This document shows positions 53,727-63,072 of a stretch of DNA of 64,000 bases, piece after piece; the first letter of the stretch is position 1, and each line of letters begins with the position of its first letter. Both the position numbers and the translations under genes were made by a program. Below the pieces are notes generated by a model. It did no database searches, had not been told where the DNA came from, and saw only the letters and a program-made list of their open reading frames with translations. This DNA is from Streptomyces longwoodensis (GTDB lineage Bacteria; Actinomycetota; Actinomycetes; Streptomycetales; Streptomycetaceae): the NCBI RefSeq assembly GCF_001514125.1, contig NZ_KQ948556.1:187648-251647 (forward strand), read 5' to 3'.

Positions 53727-53753
53727 CCTGGATCCCGCGCGAAGCGGGCCAGG
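53727..53753 (+). terminator. Hairpin between DUF3800 and the 755-residue gene
   Basis: CCTGG-AT-CCCGC, loop GCGAA, GCGGG-CCAGG forms a 10-bp stem with a 2-nt bulge. It has no T-run and could attenuate rather than end transcription. Confidence 0.4.
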
Positions 53754-53800
53754 ACCGCGAACCTAGTCTTCCACACCGACCACCCAAGAGGAGGCATTCA

Positions 53801-56068
53801 ATGCCTGGATACGAGACTGGCGCACCCATCACTGTTGACTGGCGTAACCAGCAGATCGAGGTATCCACCGTCGACCACGAACTGCCTGATGCGTCCGCCG
53901 TGGACGACCGCAACAAGTTGGTCAAGGCCGGCATGAATGCTCAGTTGGCGTCGTTGCCGGAGGATGCATGGCATGCGGTGGCTCGGGCCGCTGTGACGCC
54001 TGCGACCGTCGCCCTCCAGCTGCGTGAGGCGCATGATGCCAACGCTAGCTTGCTCTTGGAGGAGCATGTGGATGGCGCGACCCTGCGGTCGGTTCATTCC
54101 AGGGTGTGGTTGTCCGAGCTGTTCCCAGCCATTCAGCCGCGGACGGGGCAGGAACTTCTGGCTGTCGACGATCCGCAGGTGCTGGGCATGGCCGAGGATG
54201 ACAATCCGCAGGCAATCCTCCGATACCGGTACGAAAGCGTCAATCACCTTAAACGCCACGTTCGGCAGACCATCACGGCAACGCTGTACCGGAACTCCTA
54301 CGAGGAATCTATCCTCTCCAGGCGGGTCACACGCGCCCTGATCGCGCATCCGATCATCTATGACTTTGACGATGGCACGGAGTCAGTTTTCGGCCTTGTC
54401 GTACGCGACGGTATCACTCGCTTGGCTAGCGCATGGAAAGTGTTGGCCGGGCCCGATAGTGATCCAGAGGAGGCAGCCAATCTGGCCGTGAATACCCTCC
54501 TTGCGCAGTATCAGATTTCTGCTAGCGAGCCAGCCAAGCCGCTCACCCAGCGGATGGCATTGGGGCGGCAGAATAGGCGCAAGCAGCTTCGTGAAGAGTT
54601 CAATAAAGAGATCGCCAATGCAGGGGAGGGTAATCCACCGTCCCTGCGGGCCATCCAGATTGCCCAGTCATACCAGGTGCCATCGCATGTAACGGTCGGC
54701 GTCCAGGCTCACGAGCGCACTGCCTTGCCAGTGGAGGACGTGTTCGACGACGCCCTACGATCGATCCTCGCGTCCGTTCACGTCGAGTTCAAGCCGTGGG
54801 ACACTGCCGCCCAAAACGTCGAGGTTGCTGCCCGCGCACTCAAGCGCGTTCTCCACGGTAGCACCGGAAGCACGGTCGAAGATGGGCTGCATGCGGTGTA
54901 CGAACTGGCCGTCGGCCTCCGGCGAGCTTCGGATACTCCCAATGTGTATGGGAATCATGATATCCCTGGCAACGGATTGTGGCGTGCAGTCCAATTGCTG
55001 CACACCCTGACTCGGCCGGCAACCTTCGAGGAGTTGAGGAGCAGGGCCAAGGAGATTAAAGGCGACCGGCGGATGACTGACAAAGGTTACGCCGGGCTGC
55101 TCGGCCCTATCGTTGATCACCCCTGGCGGTCCAGTAAGAAGTCAGCAGCACAGCAGGCGCGCAACGCCTGGAGCAATGGAGGTGTCCTCTTCAAGGAAGT
55201 GCTGGCGGACGGTTGGGCCCCGATGGTGACCAACGACTTCACTACCCTGATCAAGCCGGCGCTTGAAGGTAGCCGTGAGGCCCGTCTGACACTTGCCTTG
55301 GCTGGCGGTACGGCTCTGATTGCCGATAAATTGCTGACCAGGAACGTAGGTTCGTCCGTCAGTCGGACCAGGGCACCCGGCAAAGTTCCATTCCGTGCTG
55401 ACGTGCACAAGATCGTCGAAGGTCTAGCTCGGAAGGGCAATGAGCTGGGATTGTGGACGCTGGCCTTGGCGGCGCAGCGCTTTGAGGACGGTCGACTCCC
55501 TCGAAACTCGGGCACAAGGCAGCAGCTTGGGTTGCCTAACGACCAGGCTCTTGAGGGAGACGACGAGTACCAGCATCTTGTGGTCGATCTAAATGCCCCC
55601 GACCACATTCTTCGGGATAATGGCAAGCCAGTCCTGTTGCTGGAGTGGGACGTGGCCGTCGCTTCAGACCCGGAGCGCGCCCGCCAGGTGCTCGAGCCGG
55701 CAGAATCTGACGGTGAGGACGGACGGGTAGATGAGGACACGGATGCGAACGGTGGATCTGACGCGTTCAAGCCCTCGACGATTGGGAACGACGACGGACG
55801 GCAAGAAGATCCGTCGGACGCGGTTGCGGACACCGAAATGCCAGTAGAGCAGCAAATCCAGGAGGGTCGCCGGGTGCTAACCAACTGCCTGGCAGACGCA
55901 AAGACGTCGGTCGACGAGTTGGAGAAGCTGGGCCAGGCGGTGACTTATCCTCCCTTGTTTGGCCCGGCCGAGGCCTGGAATGATCTCAGGGACACTGCCC
56001 TTCATGTCCTCAACACACTTCAAAATCATGAAGGAGACTACGTGACCGACAGAGCCGAGGAATACTGA
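53801..56068 (+). CDS. Large protein of unknown family in the defence island
   Basis: A 755-residue protein I cannot place. It opens VDWRNQQIEVSTVDHELPD. A region with IIYDFDDGTESVFGLVVRDG and R207 just after (D203-G-I-T-R207) faintly recalls the ParB-type DG..R motif; this is only a resemblance. The middle is helical and charged (RQNRRKQLREEFNKEI), and a domain with HLVVDLNAPDHILRDNGKPV precedes an acidic disordered stretch (about 628-690). There is no signal peptide, membrane segment or P-loop. AAGAGGAGG lies before the ATG. GC3 is clearly lower than in core genes, a sign of transfer. DUF3800 is upstream and a restriction-type gene is downstream. Confidence 0.8.
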   Translation: MPGYETGAPITVDWRNQQIEVSTVDHELPDASAVDDRNKLVKAGMNAQLASLPEDAWHAVARAAVTPATVALQLREAHDANASLLLEEHVDGATLRSVHSRVWLSELFPAIQPRTGQELLAVDDPQVLGMAEDDNPQAILRYRYESVNHLKRHVRQTITATLYRNSYEESILSRRVTRALIAHPIIYDFDDGTESVFGLVVRDGITRLASAWKVLAGPDSDPEEAANLAVNTLLAQYQISASEPAKPLTQRMALGRQNRRKQLREEFNKEIANAGEGNPPSLRAIQIAQSYQVPSHVTVGVQAHERTALPVEDVFDDALRSILASVHVEFKPWDTAAQNVEVAARALKRVLHGSTGSTVEDGLHAVYELAVGLRRASDTPNVYGNHDIPGNGLWRAVQLLHTLTRPATFEELRSRAKEIKGDRRMTDKGYAGLLGPIVDHPWRSSKKSAAQQARNAWSNGGVLFKEVLADGWAPMVTNDFTTLIKPALEGSREARLTLALAGGTALIADKLLTRNVGSSVSRTRAPGKVPFRADVHKIVEGLARKGNELGLWTLALAAQRFEDGRLPRNSGTRQQLGLPNDQALEGDDEYQHLVVDLNAPDHILRDNGKPVLLLEWDVAVASDPERARQVLEPAESDGEDGRVDEDTDANGGSDAFKPSTIGNDDGRQEDPSDAVADTEMPVEQQIQEGRRVLTNCLADAKTSVDELEKLGQAVTYPPLFGPAEAWNDLRDTALHVLNTLQNHEGDYVTDRAEEY

Positions 56069-56644
56069 AGCGTGTGACTTGGTCGTAAGCAGCTTCGCTG
56101 CAATCGGCTTGTTTGGCGGATACGGGCGACCTTCCGAAGCCTACTGCATGGCGCGTGCATGCTGCATAGCCCACTCAGTGATGCGGAAGTTGCCCAGTTC
56201 TGGGACAAAGCTCGGTCTTCCGGGGTGATTCGAGAGCCCCACCCGAGGGTGGCTGGTCTATGAAGCGTGTGTGAGATCGCGGGGCTCCCTTTCTCCACCC
56301 ACGTGATCTGTGAAAGCTATCGAGGAGGGTGGGAGCCAGAGAGACTGACTCCCACCCGCTTACGCTGGTATCAACTTTGGCTAGACCGCGCTCTCGGGGA
56401 CCTGACCGGCGATCTCCCCGGCGCGGGAGTCGAACCTGCGCACACGTCCTTCTGGAGAGCCCTGCGACTCGCCGCGCTTTGCCTGGTGACCAAGGCTGCA
56501 ACTGGTCAGTTGCTAATGAACTGTCCGTAGGTGGCCCACAGCTACAAGAGGGTATGCCACGTCTGTTGCTATGGCAGCTTTGTAGTGCAACTTTCTCGGC
56601 CGCGGCAGGGCAGGCGCTCAGCCTCACTTACAAATGCCCCGGGC
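56069..56644. other. Non-coding gap with tRNA-like fragment
   Basis: These 576 bases between two convergent island genes hold no credible ORF. On the minus strand, GCAGGTTCGACTCCCGC at about 56427-56443 looks like a T-arm with one mismatch, but no matching acceptor or D-arm follows. It may be a decayed tRNA end left by an integration event, or chance. Confidence 0.35.
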
Positions 56645-58003
56645 TCATACCGATGTCGCTACAGCCGAATCGAAGGCGTCAACCTCTCTGCCGGGCCACG
56701 CGAGTGTGATGCCCACGCGGCGGCACAGCTCGATCCACCTTGCCTCGCTCGGCTGATACTCGACCCACAACACGGCATGCACCTTTGGTGCTCGCTCGCG
56801 GAGCCTGTCGTGGTAGTCGAGAAGCTGCCCCAGCCCGGTGCGCAACTGTCGCGTCTCGTTCGCTGCGGTTAGGGATTTGACCTCGCAGACCGTCAGATTG
56901 CCGGCCGAATCGCGCCAGGCAAGATCGAAATCGGGGTCTGTTGCACGTGGTGACAGGGCCTCCAGGCCGTGGGCAGCTACTGCGGCTGCCAACGCATTCT
57001 GGAGATGCCTGTGGGCGCGAAGGTTCCGCTCAGTTAGTCCCGAATCGGGAGTTCCCGGCTGTGCTGGCACTGGCTGGACCGATTCATCGGCGGGATGATA
57101 TCCGGAGCCTACGGGCACGGTGGGTGGCTGCTTGGTGGAACCGACAGGTATGAGGTGGAAGCGGATTACCTGACGTAGAGGGCCTCCACCTGTCTCAGGT
57201 GCTCGTGAGTACGAGTAGGGAGAAGCTGGATCCAACGCGAACTCACCCACGTAACGAACGATGCCACGTGACCCCTCGAACAGACGGAGCCTGAGCCCGA
57301 GTTGAACGTGGTCGCGGACCGATCTATTACCCAGGCTGTCGAACGTTTGGGGGCCTTTTTGGCCGTCCCCCGTGTAGTGGAACGAGCCATCCTCTGCCCA
57401 CTCGTCGTAGTAGCCGTGCTGATGACCGGTGTTGGGGTCAGTGAAAATCAGAACGTTGTCATTGCGCGCTGACTTGCAGATACCTCCCTGCCGGCTTCCC
57501 CCGTAGCGATCGTGGAGCTCCACACGACGAATGGTGTCCCCGGGGTTGAGATGCCAGGAAATCCGATCAGGCTTGTCCAGTCGTGCTTTGCTGAACGCTT
57601 CTTCGAACGCTTCCCACTGGACCTCATTGAGGCGATGTGGATTACCCGCGAAGAGCGTCCGCAGAGTGGTAGTGCCGTCGAAACGGTCGTCTGTCGTGAA
57701 CTGAGCGCGCGGAACGGGAGCGTCGAGCCACTCGTCGATTTCGAGTGGCACGTACCAGCGAGGTCCCGGATCCTCTTGCCAGTAGTCGTTCGAAGCTGAC
57801 TCGCGGAAGAATGGCACGCCAGTGATACGCCCACGTCCAACCAACCCCCCTTGGGGGCCGGTGAGCCACATGACAAAGTGATCGTCAGTCGCAAGCTCCG
57901 ATCGATACCTGGCAACGCTCCATGACTCCAACTCTTCTCCACCGCGCCGGAGCGCGTCGAGGTCGAAGATGTCGGGATTACAGGTTAGGAGCCAGAAAGC
58001 CAT
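56645..58003 (-). CDS. EVE / SRA-like / PD-(D/E)xK modification-dependent restriction protein
   Basis: A 452-residue protein of three parts. Residues 1-140 form an EVE domain (FWLLTCNPDIFDL, HFVMWLTGPQGGLVGRGRI, RWYVPLEI), a module that binds modified bases. Residues about 150-290 match the SRA-like domain of ScoMcrA (RVELHDRYGGSRQGGI, LIFTDPNTGHQHGYYDEW). Residues 330-450 form a nuclease domain with D358/D360 in PDFDLAW and E374, K376 in VCEVKS, the PD-(D/E)xK signature. It should cut DNA carrying modified cytosines or phosphorothioate. It is on the minus strand, convergent with the 755-residue gene. Domain calls rest on motif recognition; the specificity is not known. Confidence 0.82.
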   Translation of the reverse strand: MAFWLLTCNPDIFDLDALRRGGEELESWSVARYRSELATDDHFVMWLTGPQGGLVGRGRITGVPFFRESASNDYWQEDPGPRWYVPLEIDEWLDAPVPRAQFTTDDRFDGTTTLRTLFAGNPHRLNEVQWEAFEEAFSKARLDKPDRISWHLNPGDTIRRVELHDRYGGSRQGGICKSARNDNVLIFTDPNTGHQHGYYDEWAEDGSFHYTGDGQKGPQTFDSLGNRSVRDHVQLGLRLRLFEGSRGIVRYVGEFALDPASPYSYSRAPETGGGPLRQVIRFHLIPVGSTKQPPTVPVGSGYHPADESVQPVPAQPGTPDSGLTERNLRAHRHLQNALAAAVAAHGLEALSPRATDPDFDLAWRDSAGNLTVCEVKSLTAANETRQLRTGLGQLLDYHDRLRERAPKVHAVLWVEYQPSEARWIELCRRVGITLAWPGREVDAFDSAVATSV

Positions 58004-58585
58004 GGAGGCACCCCCGTATTGACGTTGGCAATCATGCCGGCGCTCAGCACGGGAAGGAGGCTACGGCATGACTGCGACAACCGCTTGTCTGTTGCTCTGA
58101 TCTGGGTGGTAGCCGATGAAGGTCCGTCCCGGATCGAGGCTATGGCGCTGGCTCACCTCCGCTACCTGCCCCAGTAGGTCCCTGCGTGTTGGGTGGTCCA
58201 CGGGCATGCCAACGCCAATCCCGGCGCTTGGTCTGGCTTGGCGAACCACGCGGACAGCGCATAAAAGCATCCGGCGTACCACTCCTCAGGAGATGAGGAG
58301 AAGCCTTGGAAGGCCAGCTCTCTTACGCCGTGATCCGCAGCGCCATCACCTGATAGTTCTTCTGCAAGCCAGGCATGTTGGCTGCGGTAGCAGGACAGGC
58401 GATCGAACCTTGGGGTCCACCGAGCCGCATCGACTCTTTTGTACTGTGCCGGTTTGTACTGTGCCGGGCGACAGCCGGGCCAGTCCCGCTCCCGCTCAGT
58501 CTGCTTCCGGCCGGTTCCGCGCACGATAGGCTCGACCAGGCACTTTTGCATCGTGTCCGTGAGGAAAGCCTGGGGAGGCCGGACG
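58004..58585. other. Gap between the restriction gene and pglW-like gene
   Basis: 582 bases separating the divergent restriction and PglW-like genes. Apart from the decayed gene at 58061-58345 it must hold both promoters. No operator is recognised. Confidence 0.4.
58061..58345 (-). pseudogene. Probable frameshifted remnant gene
   Basis: On the minus strand one frame reads VRELAFQGFSSSPEEWYAGC and on to ALSAWFAKPDQAPG. A second frame then reads IGVGMPVDHPTRRDLLGQVA and on to SNRQAVVAVMP before a stop. Joined by a single base shift near 58220 they form one plausible protein. Each half alone loses coding character after the junction. I do not recognise the family. A short intact gene in the second frame alone is the alternative. 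Confidence 0.35.
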
Positions 58586-61500
58586 GTGACAGCTCAGTCA
58601 GGCATGTCGGCACCGAGGCCCGGCGTACCAAAGCCGGGCCTGCCGCGCCCCGCCCGGCAGTGGTTCCAGGAGCGTCCCTCGCCGTACCCGTGGGAGCAGG
58701 ACGCCCTGGAGCATGTGCGGGGGCTCATGCCCCAGGCCGAGCCCTTTCGCGCCTGGGCCACCTTCTCCTTCACCGCGATGTCCGGCCGCGTCAACGAGTG
58801 CGATCTACTGATCGCCGTTCCCGCCGGCCTCTTTCTCATCGAGATCAAGGGGCATCTGGGGCAGCTCCGGAACACCGGGTCGACCTGGAACTTCCAGGGA
58901 CCTGACCGCATGCGGACCATCAACAATCCCCTGCACCTGACCGACCTGAAGTCCAAGGAGCTGAAGAGCCAGCTCCAGTGGGCGGCCCGCAAACTGGGCC
59001 TGTCCGAGCGGGTGGTCCCGCGGGTCGAGCCTGCTGTGTTCCTGTCGTCGCCCGTCCTGGAGAGCCACCTAGACGAGGTTCAGCAGATCAAGGTCTACGG
59101 CCGTGACGACGGCGGCAGCGGCCTGAAGCGGATCTGGCAGGACTTCCTCGGCCTGCCCCCGGAGCGTCCCGACCGGCGCATCACGCCGGAGTTCTCGCGG
59201 CACACTCTGCCGCAGCTGCTCAAGGCGATCGGGATCCGCCAGTCCACGGCCCATCTCCGCTTCGGCGACGCCTGGAAGATGGAGCCGCACCCGATCGACG
59301 CCGGACCCTCCTGGGAGGATCGCCTGGCTACCCGGGACGACGGCCTCGTCCAGGAGGAGGGCCGGGTCCGTATCTATCTGGTGAGCCAGATGGCGACGGA
59401 GGCGGCCCGCAAGGGAACCGAACGCGCTGCGCGCCGGGAGTACCAGGTGCTGCAGGGCATCACCCACCGCGGCATCGTCGACGCGCTCGACTACCGAGAG
59501 CACCAGGGCGGACCGGCGATCCTCTTCCGCCACCGGCACGGCGATCTCCGACTCGACCAGTACCTGGACACCTACGGCGGCAGGCTCACGCCCGAGATCC
59601 GCCTGGACCTGGTCCGGCAGCTCGCCGAGGCGGTCCGCTACGCGCACAACCGCTCGCTCTACCACCGGGCGCTCGCCGCCCGTTCCGTGTGCGTGTCGTT
59701 CCGGGCCGACGGGGCGGCTCCCGAGCTGCGGATCACCGACTGGCAGACCGCGGCGCGGGACTTCAACAGCAATGCCACCTTCTTCCGGTCCATCGGCGGC
59801 TCCGCCCTTGACGCCGCCCTGATCGAGGATGCGGCCCGCGTCTATCTCGCCCCCGAGTCGGACCAGCCATATGCGGATCCGGCCGACTTGGACATCTTCG
59901 GTCTCGGCGCACTGGCCTACCTGATCCTCACCGGCCGCCCGCCGGCTACCCAGCGCAGCGACCTCGCCGAACGGCTCCGCAGCGACGGCGGGCTCCGCCT
60001 GTTCGCGGTGGCCGACGGCCTGCCCGACGCACTCGACGACCTGGTCTTCCGGGCGACCCGCTCTGACGTCGACGAGCGCCTCGGCTCGGCCGAGGCGTTC
60101 CTGGACCTGCTGGACGTGGCGGAACGCGCCAGCATTTTCCCGGACTCTCCGGCGGCGGCCTGCGTCGACCCGCTCGAAGCGGTGCCCGGTCAGGCGCTCG
60201 ACGCCGAGTGGACGGTACGCCGTGTCCTGGGCACCGGCGCCACCGCCCGCGCCCTGCTCGTAGAGCGGGCCACGGAGGACGAGGACAGCCGCACCCAGCT
60301 CGACGAGCACGTCTTTAAGGTCGCCCTCGACGAGGAGAAGGCGGGGCGGCTGCGCGCTGAGGAACGGGCGCTGCGCAAGGTCGGCGGCGGCTCCGTCGTC
60401 CAGTTGCGCGGCGAGGGACTGCGGGAGCTCGGCGGGCGGACCGTCCTGGAGCTGGAGTATGCCGGTGCGCAGTCGCTCGGCGAGCGGCTGCGCGGCAAGG
60501 GGCAGCTCAGCTACCACGACCTGGAGCGCTTCGCCGACGACCTGTTCCGCGCCCTGGACCAGCTCGCCGCGCAGGGCGTGCGCCACCGCGACATCAAACC
60601 GGACAACTTCGGCATCCAGCGTCGCAAGGACCGCACCCGACAGCTCAAGCTGTTCGACTTCTCCCTGACGGACGCGTCCGACCGGGATGTGAAGGCCGGC
60701 ACGCGCGGCTACCTCGACCCGTTCCTCGGATCGATGCGCCGCGCCCACTACGACGACCACGCTGAGCGGTACGCCGCCGCCGTCACCCTCCACGAGATGG
60801 CGAGCGGCGAGCGTCCGCTGTGGGGCGAGGGGCAGCTCGATCCGCTGACCAACGACTCGGCCGAACTCCACGTCGCAACCGAGCTGTTCGAGCCCGCGCT
60901 GCGCGACGGCCTCACCGCCTTCTTCCAGCGTGCGCTGCACCGGGACACCGAGCAGCGCTTCGACACGCTGCGGCAGATGTGGGACGCGTGGCGTGAGGTG
61001 TTCCGGGCGGCCGACGAGACAGCGCCCGCCACGACCCCCTCCACCGTCGGCAGCCCCTCCGACGACCCGGTAGCGGCCCGCGACCGGGCCGCCGCGGCGG
61101 CCGACCTGACGACGCCGCTGGACGCCGCCGGCCTGTCCCCGCGTGCCGTGTCGGTGGCGGGCGGACTGGGCGCGACGACGGTCGGTCAGCTGCTGGACAT
61201 CCAGCCGTACGCCATCTCCAAGGCGCGTGGCGCGGGAAACCTCGTCCGCAAGGAACTCAACCGGCGCCGCAGGCAGTGGGCCACCGCGCTGCGCCCGGTA
61301 GCGCCGTACGCGCCCCGCAGGCAGGCGCCGGACGACACCGGCCGGAAGCACTCCGCCCTCGGCGACGGCGAGCCCCGCGTCCTGTCGATAGACGACATGG
61401 CCGCGCTCCTCGCCCCCGAGCCGGGCCGCAAGGGCTCCCACCGCGCCGACGTCGTACGCCTCACCCTGGGCCTGCCCCCGGACGACGGCGGACTCTCCCC

Positions 61501-63025
61501 GCTCGGCGCCTGGCCCGTGCAGGCCCGCGTCGCCGACCACTTGGGCATCAAGCAGACCTCCGTCTCCCGGCACCACCGCAATGAGATCAAGAAGTGGGCG
61601 GAGGCGGACTGGCTGGACCCGGTCCGCACCGAGCTGACCGAGATCATCCAGTCGGTGGGCCGGGTGATGACCGCCGACGAGGCGGCGGCTGAACTCCGGG
61701 CCCGGCACGGCGCGGGGGCGGACACGCCCGAGCGGACGCTCGCCAGGGCCCTGGCTGTCGTCCGGGCCGCGGCCGACGCGGAGACCACCGAACAACCGGA
61801 CGAGGACCCCGACGGGCAGCACGAGCCCCGGTTCGACGTGCACCGGCGCGGTGAGACCGTCCTGCTCGCCGCTGAATCCCTGCCGGGTGCGGACGACCCC
61901 AGCCCGCGGGAGCTGGCGGACTACGCGGCGCTCCTCAGCCAGGCCGCCGAACGACTGGCACGGCAGGACCCGCTGCCCGGCCGCGGCGAGGTCCTGCGCG
62001 TCCTGCGCTCCGTGGCCGCGCCCGACGGTCTGGCCCCGCTCGCCGACACCCGTCTGGTGTCCCTCGCCGCCGCGACGGCCCCCGGTGTCGCGGCCACGCC
62101 CCGGCTGGAGCTGTATCCGCTTGACCTGAGCCTGGAGCGGGCGCTGCGCATCTCCCAGGCGGGCGCGGGTGTCCGCCGGGACCGGGGGATCACCGTCGCC
62201 GAGCTGGTGGCGCGGCTGCGCGCCCGATTCCCGGGCCTGGAGCTGGTGTCGGGTTCCCGGGAACCCACCCATGTGGAACTGCTGGACGCCCTGGAAGGGG
62301 CGCGCTTCGACCTCGTCTACGACGACGAGGCGGAGAAGTTTGTCCCCAGGGCGCCGGAGTCGCGGGGCCCGTGGAGCTCCACCGGCGCCCTCACCAGTTA
62401 CCAGCCGCCCACCCCCGTCACCCGGGCCGACCGGGAGGACCCGCACGGCCCGCTGCGGGAGCGGCTCAGCGCCGTGGCGGAGCGGGGCGGTTTCCTCGCC
62501 CTCACGGTCAAGGCGAACGCGTTCGCGGGAGCGGCGGAGACCGTCGCGGCCGCATTCCCGGTCGAGGCCGTGGACCTGTCGGCCGTGTTCCTCACCGCCT
62601 TCCGCGCCCTGGCCGCGGAGAAGGGACAGGACTGGCAGAAGGTCCTGCGCGCCGACAGCCTCTCCACTCCCGGCAACATCAAGCCGGGGCTGGCGTCCTT
62701 CGTCCGGGTGGTCTGGCTGCGCGTGGAGGAGGCGGTACTGGCCCGCGCCGACGCGCCGCGCACCGTGCTGTTCCTCCACGACGCCGGCCTGGTCGCCCGG
62801 TACTGGGACGAGGGCGGTCACGCCTTCCTGGTCCGGCTCCAGAACGCGGCCCGCCGCCCCGCCGACGCGCCGCACGGCCTGTGGCTGCTGTGCACGGTCG
62901 AGACACGCGCCCAAGAGCCGAAGCTGGACGGTCGGACGGTGGAGGTGATCGGCGGGGACGGCGAACGGGAGCAACTGGATCGGGAGTTCCTGGACTCGCT
63001 GCGCGTGTCGGCTGGCACGGGCTGA
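58586..63025 (+). CDS. pglW: PglW-like NERD / tandem kinase protein (BREX/Pgl type)
   Basis: A 1479-residue protein. Residues 1-200 form a NERD nuclease-like domain with E71, D73 (NECD) and E86, K88 (LIEIKG) in the expected places. Kinase domain 1 (about 260-480) is degenerate: the catalytic loop reads HRA (H360-A362) and its activation-loop motif is TDWQ. Kinase domain 2 (about 540-810) is intact: G-loop GTGATA (from 549), VFKVA, HRDIKPDN (667-674), and DFS (691-693). A helix-hairpin-like and an HTH-like segment follow. This is the PglW layout of phage growth limitation and BREX type 2 systems. No pglX, pglY or pglZ gene is in the window. GTG 58586 with GGGGAGG is chosen; longer readings are not coding-like. 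Confidence 0.85.
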   Translation: MTAQSGMSAPRPGVPKPGLPRPARQWFQERPSPYPWEQDALEHVRGLMPQAEPFRAWATFSFTAMSGRVNECDLLIAVPAGLFLIEIKGHLGQLRNTGSTWNFQGPDRMRTINNPLHLTDLKSKELKSQLQWAARKLGLSERVVPRVEPAVFLSSPVLESHLDEVQQIKVYGRDDGGSGLKRIWQDFLGLPPERPDRRITPEFSRHTLPQLLKAIGIRQSTAHLRFGDAWKMEPHPIDAGPSWEDRLATRDDGLVQEEGRVRIYLVSQMATEAARKGTERAARREYQVLQGITHRGIVDALDYREHQGGPAILFRHRHGDLRLDQYLDTYGGRLTPEIRLDLVRQLAEAVRYAHNRSLYHRALAARSVCVSFRADGAAPELRITDWQTAARDFNSNATFFRSIGGSALDAALIEDAARVYLAPESDQPYADPADLDIFGLGALAYLILTGRPPATQRSDLAERLRSDGGLRLFAVADGLPDALDDLVFRATRSDVDERLGSAEAFLDLLDVAERASIFPDSPAAACVDPLEAVPGQALDAEWTVRRVLGTGATARALLVERATEDEDSRTQLDEHVFKVALDEEKAGRLRAEERALRKVGGGSVVQLRGEGLRELGGRTVLELEYAGAQSLGERLRGKGQLSYHDLERFADDLFRALDQLAAQGVRHRDIKPDNFGIQRRKDRTRQLKLFDFSLTDASDRDVKAGTRGYLDPFLGSMRRAHYDDHAERYAAAVTLHEMASGERPLWGEGQLDPLTNDSAELHVATELFEPALRDGLTAFFQRALHRDTEQRFDTLRQMWDAWREVFRAADETAPATTPSTVGSPSDDPVAARDRAAAAADLTTPLDAAGLSPRAVSVAGGLGATTVGQLLDIQPYAISKARGAGNLVRKELNRRRRQWATALRPVAPYAPRRQAPDDTGRKHSALGDGEPRVLSIDDMAALLAPEPGRKGSHRADVVRLTLGLPPDDGGLSPLGAWPVQARVADHLGIKQTSVSRHHRNEIKKWAEADWLDPVRTELTEIIQSVGRVMTADEAAAELRARHGAGADTPERTLARALAVVRAAADAETTEQPDEDPDGQHEPRFDVHRRGETVLLAAESLPGADDPSPRELADYAALLSQAAERLARQDPLPGRGEVLRVLRSVAAPDGLAPLADTRLVSLAAATAPGVAATPRLELYPLDLSLERALRISQAGAGVRRDRGITVAELVARLRARFPGLELVSGSREPTHVELLDALEGARFDLVYDDEAEKFVPRAPESRGPWSSTGALTSYQPPTPVTRADREDPHGPLRERLSAVAERGGFLALTVKANAFAGAAETVAAAFPVEAVDLSAVFLTAFRALAAEKGQDWQKVLRADSLSTPGNIKPGLASFVRVVWLRVEEAVLARADAPRTVLFLHDAGLVARYWDEGGHAFLVRLQNAARRPADAPHGLWLLCTVETRAQEPKLDGRTVEVIGGDGEREQLDREFLDSLRVSAGTG

Positions 63026-63053
63026 GCGGCGGCCGGCCGGCACCGGCCGCCGC
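63026..63053. terminator. Bidirectional hairpin after pglW-like gene
   Basis: GCGGCGGCCGG, loop CCGGCA, CCGGCCGCCGC forms a perfect 11-bp stem between the convergent pglW-like and ATPase genes. A second small palindrome, CTATCAA-GG-TTGATAG (63056-63071), follows immediately and ends beside the ATPase stop. Confidence 0.75.
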
Positions 63054-63072
63054 ACCTATCAAGGTTGATAGT

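Noticed and set aside
56400..56500. Functional tRNA gene
   Set aside because: Only a T-arm-like piece is present; the acceptor stem and anticodon stem do not pair.
56267..56872. Small plus-strand frames between the island genes
   Set aside because: They lack ribosome sites and overlap the 3' end of the restriction gene; their translations show no conserved pattern.
59069..63055. 1328-codon minus-strand frame antisense to the PglW-like gene
   Set aside because: The sense strand encodes intact kinase and NERD motifs; the antisense frame has none.
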